Source: Cyanobacteria bacterium FACHB-502 | Lineage (GTDB): Bacteria > Cyanobacteriota > Cyanobacteriia > Elainellales > Elainellaceae | Reading direction: 5' to 3' | DNA: 64,000 bases | NCBI GenBank assembly: GCA_014695325.1 | Contig: JACJNZ010000092.1 | Coordinates: 62,001-126,000, forward strand | Shown: in pieces, positions 9,899 to 16,218 of the stretch | How the letters are laid out: every line of letters begins with the position of its first letter | Numbering within the stretch: the first letter of the stretch is position 1 | Position numbers and translations under genes: made by a program | The notes under the pieces: generated by a model | What the model was told of the DNA's origin: nothing | Database searches by the model: none | The model's input: only the letters and a program-made list of their open reading frames with translations

Positions 9899-11878
9899 CT
9901 ACTGCGTCAGGCGGGTTAGCACCTGATTCGATCGCTCCACAAACGATTTCATGCCGTCTGCGTCAAAGCCCCTTTGCGCCATCAATGCCAGATCGTAAAC
10001 GTGCTGACAGATGAGCGTAGACAATTCGCCCGAGGGAGACTGACCGCCCGCCTGAAGGATCTTGCCCTGGTTGATCGTCAGCAGATTTTGGATCAGGGGA
10101 TGTGCGGTGTTGACCAGCAGCGTATGTTCTTCCGGGAACTCAGCAGTTTGCTGCGTCAGCAGGGCAGTCATTTCGCTCATACGGCGCAGCTCTTCGGGAA
10201 GGAGGACGATCGCTGGAGGAGCCGCTTCTGCGTGGTCAGACTTGAGAGCCTCGGTGCGAATCGTTACCTTGGGCTTGCCTAGCGCCTGCTGAAACAGCTC
10301 TTTGACCTGCTCACTGCGAGTTTTATTCGTCGTCGGGTCAACGATTTCGCTAGATTTCTCTTTATCAATCAGCGTTTCATCCAAGTCAGAATCAACGCGG
10401 GAAAACTTGACTTCGGGATGCTCGCGCTCCAGGAAGCTGATGAAGTGGGAATCGATGAACGAATCCATAAACAGCACTTCTAAGCCCTGGCTCTTGTGGA
10501 GTTCCACGTAAGTCGCCTGAGAGGCTGGGTCAGTGCAGTAGTAAACCCGATTTTCGTGGCGGGCTTTGTTGCGCTCCAGATAGTCTTTGAGCGTGGTGTA
10601 GAATTTGCCGTCCAGGCTGTCTGCTGCCTGCTCCTTTGGCTCAACGTCCTGCCACAAATCGCCCTCTGCCGACTGCACCTGAACCGCTGACGTATCGCTC
10701 TTCGGTGTCCCTTCAAACGTGGTGCGGAAGATCAGGATATCTTCGACCTGCTTTTTGAACTTGTCGTCGTTCATCGAGCCGAACTTGACAAAGGTTCCCA
10801 GGTCTTGCCAGCAGCGAATATACTGAGTCCGATCGTCCCGATAAAGCTCCTTGAGGCGATCGCCTACTTTCTTCGCAATGTAGTCGGCAATTCTGCGGAC
10901 AGTGCGATCGTTCTGCAAAAAGCTGCGGGAAACGTTGAGTGGAATATCGGAGCTGTCGATCACGCCGCGCAGGGGCAGCAGGAAGCGGGGAATCACTTCC
11001 TCGCAGTTGTCGCTCACAAACACCTGATTGCAGAACAGCTTGATCTGCCCCTTGGTGACATCTACATCCGGCTTCAGCTTCGGAAAATAGAGGATGCCGT
11101 TGACCACAAACGGATAGTCCGTATTCAGGTGTACCCAGAGCAATGGCTCTTCCTGGAACGGATACAGGTAGCGGTAAAACTCCAGATAGTCTTCCTGGGT
11201 GAGGCTGTTGGGCGACTCCTTCCAGGGAGCTTTTTGCTTGTTGGTCTGTTCGCCGTCCAGCTTGATCGGGAAGGGCATGAAATCACAGTAGGTTTTGACC
11301 AACTGCTGAATCCGATACGGCTCCAGATATTCTTTTTCTTCCTCCATCAAGGTCAGCGTTATTGTCGTGCCAACCGCCTGGCGATCGGACTGCGAAAGCT
11401 CAAACTGAGTCGAACCGTCGCAAGACCAGTGAACGGGCTGCGATCCTTCTTTGTAAGACAGCGTATCGATCTGAACCTGCGACGCCACCATAAAAGATGA
11501 ATAGAAGCCCAGACCAAAGTGACCGATAATCGACTGATCGGTACTGTTCTTATATTTCTGGACGAACTCCTCTGCACTAGAGAAGGCGACCTGGTTGATG
11601 TATTTCTTCACCTCATCCGCCGTCATACCGATGCCGTTATCGGAAATCGACAGCGTGCCTTTCTCCTTATCAATGGCGATCGTAATTTCCGGTTCACCCG
11701 CGTCGCCCGTAAATTCCCCAGAGCGAGACACCATCCGCAGCTTTTGGATTGCATCTACTGCGTTGGAAATTAGCTCTCTCAGAAAAATCTCGTGGTCGGA
11801 GTAGAGCCATTTTTTGATGATCGGAAAAATATTTTCCGTATGGATGCTGATATTGCCCTGTTCCAGAATCGTGGTCAT
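9899..11878 (-). CDS. htpG: Molecular chaperone HtpG (Hsp90)
   Basis: A 659-residue Hsp90-family chaperone. The N-terminal GHKL ATPase domain is plain: FLRELISNAVDAIQKL at about 33-48 (with the catalytic Glu and the Mg-binding Asn), SISDNGIGMT (the ATP-binding Asp-Gly-Met loop) near residue 80 and GHFGLGFYSSFMVA near 119-132 (Gly-rich lid). The middle domain contains GVIDSSDIPLNVSRSFLQ, a strongly conserved Hsp90 stretch including the Arg that contacts ATP phosphate. The C-terminal dimerisation domain is divergent, as usual for cyanobacterial HtpG. It works as a cytosolic dimer in heat, light and oxidative stress. Length is normal; ATG at 11878. Confidence 0.97.
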   Translation of the reverse strand: MTTILEQGNISIHTENIFPIIKKWLYSDHEIFLRELISNAVDAIQKLRMVSRSGEFTGDAGEPEITIAIDKEKGTLSISDNGIGMTADEVKKYINQVAFSSAEEFVQKYKNSTDQSIIGHFGLGFYSSFMVASQVQIDTLSYKEGSQPVHWSCDGSTQFELSQSDRQAVGTTITLTLMEEEKEYLEPYRIQQLVKTYCDFMPFPIKLDGEQTNKQKAPWKESPNSLTQEDYLEFYRYLYPFQEEPLLWVHLNTDYPFVVNGILYFPKLKPDVDVTKGQIKLFCNQVFVSDNCEEVIPRFLLPLRGVIDSSDIPLNVSRSFLQNDRTVRRIADYIAKKVGDRLKELYRDDRTQYIRCWQDLGTFVKFGSMNDDKFKKQVEDILIFRTTFEGTPKSDTSAVQVQSAEGDLWQDVEPKEQAADSLDGKFYTTLKDYLERNKARHENRVYYCTDPASQATYVELHKSQGLEVLFMDSFIDSHFISFLEREHPEVKFSRVDSDLDETLIDKEKSSEIVDPTTNKTRSEQVKELFQQALGKPKVTIRTEALKSDHAEAAPPAIVLLPEELRRMSEMTALLTQQTAEFPEEHTLLVNTAHPLIQNLLTINQGKILQAGGQSPSGELSTLICQHVYDLALMAQRGFDADGMKSFVERSNQVLTRLTQ

Positions 11879-12043
11879 AGATTAGTGCCGCAGGGGTTAC
11901 AAGTTACAAGTACAAACTTTTGCCAGTCCGATGATTCTCTAGACTAGGCGATCGTTCCCATTGTAATCATTCTGGTTGACCCTACTTGAAGGATTACGGA
12001 TTCCCCTACCTTCTGCATCGGAGTTAGAGCGACAACAGCTACG

Positions 12044-12238
12044 CTACAGGGGAATGGTCTGAATGGTGATGAGAGCCCCGCGTTTGTAAAGCCGCATCAC
12101 TCCGCCCGGTCGAACCTGAACGAGTGCCCTTAAGAGGGAGCTGCTGAGCATCACCGCATTCTCAGGCCCAGAAATCGTCAGACTCTCGTTTGATCGGGAT
12201 TCGACCAGTTCCCTCAGTCCATCTTTAGGAAGGGTCAT
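12044..12238 (-). CDS. Small hypothetical protein, 64 residues
   Basis: A short protein beginning MTLPKDGLRELVES and containing NAVMLSSSLLRALVQVRPGG and RGALITIQTIPL. I do not recognise it. ATG at 12238 is preferred to an upstream in-frame start because GAGAG precedes it. It has regular codon use for this genome and a plausible alpha/beta pattern with no membrane segment or signal peptide, lying alone between htpG and the accessory island. Confidence 0.5.
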   Translation of the reverse strand: MTLPKDGLRELVESRSNESLTISGPENAVMLSSSLLRALVQVRPGGVMRLYKRGALITIQTIPL

Positions 12239-12402
12239 GGCTCTCTCAGTGGAGCGCAAGAAGCCATTCGCTCAACCTACCAATTTTCTTCGATCGCAAT
12301 ATTGAGGTTTGGGGCGATGCGAAGCAGTTCCCCCTTCGGGGTAATCGTCATTGATCAGAAACAGCCGTGGTCTAGGCTGTAATTCGATCGAAACACCCTT
12401 GA

Positions 12403-12609
12403 TTCGGGCTAATTCCGTTTTTAGGATCTTAGGCAGAATAAAAGGCAAAAAAAGACCGAAGAAACGCTCTAGGATTCAGGCTAATGGCTGGAATCAGGAG
12501 GATTATACGGAAAATATGTCGGGCTAATGTTCGATCGGAGCGATTAGACGGAATTCATTCAGCCTAATTGCCTGTATAGGGTAGATAGCCCGAACGTGTT
12601 CAGCCTAAT
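12403..12609. repeat. Five degenerate TTC[AG]G[CG]CTAAT repeats in a gene-free spacer
   Basis: The roughly 500-base spacer 12239-12743 has no gene. It holds five copies of an 11-base motif ending in CTAAT: near 12403 (TTCGGGCTAAT), 12475 (TTCAGGCTAAT), 12518 (GTCGGGCTAAT), 12558 and 12599 (both TTCAGCCTAAT). The last four are spaced 40-43 bases apart, and copies differ mainly at the central G/C. The function is unknown; it borders the cassette-like island. Confidence 0.5.
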
Positions 12610-12743
12610 TAAGAGTTAGCCTGCTAAGCTTTCGGAGGGGATGCATATCAAGCTTAGGCACAAATCCGTCCTTAAACTTTGGATGGTTCAGTTTAGAACC
12701 ACTAATTCTATAGTAGAAGAGAAAAACCACTACTACAGCACTT

Positions 12744-13607
12744 ATGTCAAGCACCCTGAATAAGCAACTTGAGTATTTCTTGAGAAGAGAAACTCTTGTT
12801 AAAGTTGCAAATAGCTTCCTTGTAGTTTTCGGTACCCTTTGGCTTTTTACGGAATCTGCTGCGTTCTTCTTTAATGAATATTTAAGCAATTATCGCTCAG
12901 TACTCCTTTTAGTGATTATTGCAAGTGCTTTTATCTCATCCTTGGCTTTATCCTTTCCTAAATTGCAATATAGTCGAGCATTTACTAGGCTGAATGTGGA
13001 AGTCGCTGTAAAGGTTGGCGATGTTTTGAAAGAAATTGAAAATGGTGCTTGTAACGTTGTTTTCGGCGCAAATGATACCTTTACTATTAGAACGGAGAAA
13101 ATAGCAGGTAAACAAAGCATTCGCTCTCAACTTGTAAACAAGTTTTATCAAGGGAAGTCGCATTTATTTGACAAGGATATTGTAGATTCTCTTAATGAAA
13201 AGAGACTTGTAGATGAAGTTAGCGAAACATATAAAGTTCCCGTTGGGAGTGTGGGGATAGTTAAACTAGGTGATATCAAAACTTTTTGTTTAGTAAATAA
13301 GGAAAAGGTGGTTGGTAAGACAACGAATATTAGTAAAGAGAATTTATGGCTAGCACTATGCAATTTGTGGGAGGCTGTCAAAAACAAAGGTGGTAACTAT
13401 CCTGTTATTGTTCCTGTTTTAGGTGCAGGGTTTGGTCGAGCACCTGCATCTCGCATTTCTTTAATTCAGCTAATCTTAATGTCTTTTGCAGTTTCAAATC
13501 GCGAGTTTCGTATTACGAAAAGGCTGACTATCATGATTCATGAACAAGATTACAGCCCCAGTGAGATGTCTGAGGTTATTGCTTTTATTGATACGCTTGA
13601 TTTATGA
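12744..13607 (+). CDS. Two-TM macro-domain protein, ThsA (type II Thoeris)-like
   Basis: A 287-residue protein. Two hydrophobic segments lie at about residues 21-43 (VANSFLVVFGTLWLFTESAA) and 51-71 (RSVLLLVIIASAFISSLALS). From about residue 84 to the end it resembles a macro domain: VKVGDVLKEIENG, then CNVVFGANDTF, and later VIVPVLGAGFGRAP, which sits where macro domains have the Gly-rich diphosphate-binding loop. A TM-TM-macro layout is that of the ThsA effector of type II Thoeris anti-phage systems, whose macro domain senses a TIR-made ADP-ribose derivative and whose TM part damages the membrane. No TIR-domain ThsB is adjacent, so the defence role is inference. The sequence is AT-richer than its neighbours and is followed at once by an attC-like repeat, consistent with acquisition. 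ATG at 12744. Confidence 0.65.
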   Translation: MSSTLNKQLEYFLRRETLVKVANSFLVVFGTLWLFTESAAFFFNEYLSNYRSVLLLVIIASAFISSLALSFPKLQYSRAFTRLNVEVAVKVGDVLKEIENGACNVVFGANDTFTIRTEKIAGKQSIRSQLVNKFYQGKSHLFDKDIVDSLNEKRLVDEVSETYKVPVGSVGIVKLGDIKTFCLVNKEKVVGKTTNISKENLWLALCNLWEAVKNKGGNYPVIVPVLGAGFGRAPASRISLIQLILMSFAVSNREFRITKRLTIMIHEQDYSPSEMSEVIAFIDTLDL

Positions 13608-13610
13608 CGC

Positions 13611-13699
13611 AGGCTAACAATTCGCTTGGAGCAGACTACCGTAGGGTTTTGGTATGTTACATAAGTCCTTGACAGCCGCTCAAGCGAATCGTTATGCGG
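13611..13699 (+). repeat. attC-like recombination site 1
   Basis: Imperfect inverted repeat just after the TM-macro gene. Left arm GGCTAACAATTCGCTTGGAGC (13612-13632, reading GCTAACAATTCGCTTGGAGC from 13613) and right arm GCTCAAGCGAATCGTTATGC (13678-13697) pair along almost their full length, with a TAAC/GTTA outer end, one A-C mismatch and one unpaired G in the left arm. That is the architecture of integron attC sites: R''/R' cores with AAC/GTT, L''/L' with an extrahelical base, and a variable centre. Orientation matches genes on the plus strand. Confidence 0.65.
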
Positions 13700-13823
13700 C
13701 TACGCCTTGGGTGTAATCAAACATTCATTTGCTGAGATTCAAATTGAAATAGCAAGAGGCTCTCAATTAGAGTGTGTTCTAAGATTGTTAATAGTGTTCA
13801 TGCTGCCGTTATGGAGGGTTTGA

Positions 13824-14255
13824 ATGGAAGCCCTAGAACGCCCTGCTGATAAACGCCCTAAAGATATTCTAAAGAAGTTGCTCCTTGAACTGAGCCCCGG
13901 CAACTACAGTACATTCGGGAAAATCTGTGATTGGAAAGTCTCACGCGGTTTCTCTGAATACGATTACTCAGGTTGGGAAGCTATTGAGGATGAATTTTTG
14001 CAGGAGTATATAAGAGTAGTATCAGAAATTCAAGAGGAATGGGGACAGCCTGACTTTAAGGGTAACCCTGAAAACGGAGGGTATCCAAAGTGGTTCCGAA
14101 TTTGGGCGATTGAAATGTGTTATTGGATCAAAGAAGAAGGAATTGCATATGTTGCCTTCCATAGAGAAGACCGGGAACTTCCCTACTGCATTACCCTCGG
14201 AGCAATCTCAGAAGATTCAATTGAAGAAATCAGTGAACTAGGTTTAGATAGATAA
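13824..14255 (+). CDS. Cassette-borne hypothetical protein, 143 residues
   Basis: I do not recognise this protein. It is acidic, rich in Trp and Tyr, with no signal peptide or membrane segment, so probably cytosolic. Visible stretches include FGKICDWKVSRGFSEYDYSG, GGYPKWFRIWAIEMCYWIKE and ISEDSIEEISELGLD. It starts at ATG 13824 with a strong GGAGG eleven bases upstream. It stands alone between two attC-like sites, the layout of an integron gene cassette, and small proteins of unknown function are typical cassette cargo. It lies next to a ThsA-like gene, so a defence-related or immunity role is possible but not shown by the sequence. Confidence 0.7.
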   Translation: MEALERPADKRPKDILKKLLLELSPGNYSTFGKICDWKVSRGFSEYDYSGWEAIEDEFLQEYIRVVSEIQEEWGQPDFKGNPENGGYPKWFRIWAIEMCYWIKEEGIAYVAFHREDRELPYCITLGAISEDSIEEISELGLDR

Positions 14256-14296
14256 GAACCTGGACTTGCACTGTCGGCTGAATACCCACTGTGAAC

Positions 14297-14385
14297 CGCA
14301 TAACAATTCCCATGCACACTGACCGTTGAAAGGTTGTCTGTCAAATGTAAAAATTCTCTACGGCGGGTGATAGGAACCGTTAGCT
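14297..14385 (+). repeat. attC-like recombination site 2
   Basis: Left arm GCATAACAATTCCCATGCAC (14299-14318) and right arm GTGATAGGAACCGTTAGC (14367-14384) pair with TAAC/GTTA outer cores, a two-base A-C mismatch and one extrahelical G in the left arm, exactly where site 1 has one. It is about 88 bases long, like sites 1 and 3, and ends 17 bases before the GNAT start codon. Confidence 0.62.
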
Positions 14386-14401
14386 GTCAAGGAGGATATC
14401 G

Positions 14402-14962
14402 ATGATCTCTCCACCTCTACCCACACAACAGATTGATACAGCACGATTGCGAATTCGCAGATTCACTCGCGAAGATATTGAGTTGTTCATCAGCTTTATG
14501 ACGGATTGCGAGTCCACGGCATTTCTTCCCTTTGCCCAGGAGCAGAAGAGCAGAGAGGGAGCCAAGCAGCTTGTTGAGTCCACCATCGAGTCATATAGCT
14601 CTGCACATCCCATGCTTGCCTTTGCGATCGAAGAACAGATGACCAGGCAGTTTGTGGGGTTCTGTGGCTTGAATCCGCACGACGAAGAGACGATAGAAAT
14701 AATGTACGCAGTGATGCCGAGCGCGAGACGGCAAGGGTATGCAACAGAGATCGCTACCGCACTTGCTCGTTACTCCCTTGATGAGCTTGGCTATCGTCGA
14801 GTGATCGCTTTGATTGTGCCAGCTAATCAGTATTCAAAGATCGTCGCTGCGCGGGTGGGGTTCAAGGATGGCGGCTTAGTCAGCAATGCAAGCTTTGCAG
14901 AGAAAGTGCATCAGTTCATCCTCGAACAGGAGCCAGCTAACACAGTAGTGGAGCGAACGTGA
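14402..14962 (+). CDS. GNAT family N-acetyltransferase
   Basis: A 186-residue acetyltransferase of the RimJ/RimL-like GNAT branch: N-terminal DTARLRIRRFTREDIELFIS, then the acetyl-CoA-binding motif region IMYAVMPSARRQGYATEIATA (motif A, with the R/Q-x-x-G-x-A loop at about 110-118), and IVPANQYSKIVAARVGFKDGG, the classic C-terminal 'N-x-x-S...GF' segment. It transfers an acetyl group from acetyl-CoA to an amine; the substrate cannot be told. ATG at 14402 has a GGAGG Shine-Dalgarno. It follows attC-like site 2 at once and its 3' end overlaps attC-like site 3, so it looks like a cassette gene; GNAT enzymes are common cassette cargo. Confidence 0.85.
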   Translation: MISPPLPTQQIDTARLRIRRFTREDIELFISFMTDCESTAFLPFAQEQKSREGAKQLVESTIESYSSAHPMLAFAIEEQMTRQFVGFCGLNPHDEETIEIMYAVMPSARRQGYATEIATALARYSLDELGYRRVIALIVPANQYSKIVAARVGFKDGGLVSNASFAEKVHQFILEQEPANTVVERT

Positions 14963-15018
14963 AGAGCCTTTGCGCTTCGTTTCAATGTTGTTTGTCACCG
15001 CTCACTTTAGCCATTAGC
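14936..15018 (+). repeat. attC-like recombination site 3, degenerate
   Basis: Left arm GCTAACACAGTAGTGGAGC (14936-14954) overlaps the end of the GNAT gene; right arm GCTCACTTTAGCCATTAGC (15000-15018). The inner GTGGAGC/GCTCAC pairing again leaves one extra G, and the outer cores are GCTAAC/ATTAGC, so the right core has ATT rather than GTT and may be inactive. Pairing between the cores is poorer than in sites 1 and 2. Confidence 0.5.
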
Positions 15019-15176
15019 TTGCAAGTTCTTATGGAGATGCCCGAGCACGAGGTTTGGTTGAGATAGGTTTAGGAATTTTTGATAGGGCAAATTATCTGAA
15101 AATACCCGCAAGGCTACTACAACACTTAGAACCTATTTCAGATACTGAAAGAGCTTATCAATGTGCTGTAAGTTAG
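15018..15176 (+). pseudogene. Fragment of an unrecognised gene
   Basis: An open frame of 52 codons without a start codon, running from directly behind attC-like site 3 to TAG at 15174-15176. It reads as protein (GDARARGLVEIGLGIFDRAN, then KIPARLLQHLEPISDTERAY) and looks like the 3' end of a longer gene. I cannot name the family. It supports the idea that genes were cut at the cassette boundary. Confidence 0.4.
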
Positions 15177-15233
15177 ACCGTAAAAGTGCATTACTAAGGA
15201 GTAGTTTAAGGCAACACTCATGAAGGCAATCCT

Positions 15234-15761
15234 GTGAATAAAGTTGCTGTATTTGGTAATGCTGGAGGTGGTAAGTCTACTCTCAGCAACCGTTTAGCAA
15301 AAATGACAGGTTTACCCATGGTTGCTTTAGACCTGTTGAAGTATACACCTGGCGGTGGCGAAGTTTCCTACGAGGAATATAAAGCTGCCCATAATCAACT
15401 CCTCCAACAAGACCAATGGATAATTGATGGATATGGGTCATTGGATACAGTATGGGAACGACTGGAGATAGCAGATACCTTAGTCTATGTAGATATGCCA
15501 GTTCTCCAACACTATTGGTGGGTAACGAAGCGATTCTTAAAGGGCTTTCTAGTTCCACCAACAAATTGGCCTGAGAATAGCCCGCTCTTAAAGGGTACGT
15601 TAAACAGCTACTACACGGTGTGGCTGTGCCATAAGAAGCTGACTCCAAAGTACCGAGAGTACGTGAATAAATCTAAGGAAAGCAAGCGAGTCTATCATCT
15701 TAAGTCTCCTAAGCATGTGAAGGAGTTCTACCAAGCTGTCGAACTAGAACTGGCAAAATAA
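15234..15761 (+). CDS. Adenylate kinase-like P-loop protein, FlaR type
   Basis: A 175-residue P-loop protein: VAVFGNAGGGKSTLSNRLA gives a Walker A at residues 8-16, then LPMVALDLLKYTPGG and QWIIDGYGSLDTVWERLE, the pattern of the small kinases annotated as 'DNA topology modulation protein FlaR' or adenylate kinase-like. The C-terminal part (HLKSPKHVKEFYQAVE) is the usual ending of that family. It likely binds ATP and phosphorylates a small substrate; the true substrate is unknown. GTG at 15234 is used because no in-frame ATG lies close upstream. It is the last intact gene of the accessory island before clpB. Confidence 0.75.
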   Translation: MNKVAVFGNAGGGKSTLSNRLAKMTGLPMVALDLLKYTPGGGEVSYEEYKAAHNQLLQQDQWIIDGYGSLDTVWERLEIADTLVYVDMPVLQHYWWVTKRFLKGFLVPPTNWPENSPLLKGTLNSYYTVWLCHKKLTPKYREYVNKSKESKRVYHLKSPKHVKEFYQAVELELAK

Positions 15762-15975
15762 AGGTTATTTGTGATTCCCCAAAACTCTCAAACAGCGGTC
15801 TGCCGTTCTGAAACGACCCAAGAGGTTGTTCGTCGATGAGATTGAGGGGAAAACAGTACATGCTCCGGCTAACAGATGATGGCAGCGGGCGATCGAAAAC
15901 CGCCGGTACTGAGTTTGGGTTACTTGGTTTGAAGTTACTTGCTGCCGCTGATTTGAGCCGTAAAGCAGACGATAT

Positions 15976-16146
15976 TATATCGCTGGCAGGGGTAAGGTCT
16001 CCTTTGGCACGAGAGCTGTAAAGGATAATAATCTGCGGACTATATTTCTCGCATAAATCGGAAACCACCTGAACGAGAAGAGCTGCGATCGCCTCATCTC
16101 CTGTTTGCCATACTGTACGACTGGCAGAGACGATCGCCGCCATCAC
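15976..16146 (-). pseudogene. Truncated minimal nucleotidyltransferase (MNT) domain
   Basis: The minus strand encodes about 57 residues ending in IIILYSSRAKGDLTPASDI, clearly the 'LYGSRARGD...SDID' active-site loop of MNT-type nucleotidyltransferases, the antitoxin half of HEPN/MNT pairs. After SDI the similarity stops: the second Asp of the metal-binding D-x-D is missing and the frame continues into sequence that does not look like protein. The conserved GS is also SS. I take it as a decayed remnant at the edge of the accessory island. Confidence 0.55.
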
Positions 16147-16150
16147 CCCC

Positions 16151-16183
16151 TAAAAAAGCCCCCTGCCGCGAATCGACAGAGGG
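16151..16183 (-). terminator. Rho-independent terminator of clpB
   Basis: On the minus strand CCCTCTG (16183-16177) pairs with CAGGGGG (16165-16159) allowing one G-U pair, over an 11-base loop, then C and six T residues. It lies 36 bases past the clpB stop codon. Confidence 0.8.
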
Positions 16184-16218
16184 TTAATCAATTAAACGAT
16201 CGTGCTAATGACCGCAAC

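Noticed and set aside
12500-12640. A fourth attC-like site left of the TM-macro gene
   Set aside because: GGCTAATG near 12521 and GTTAGCC near 12614 have the right ends, but the arms between do not pair convincingly.
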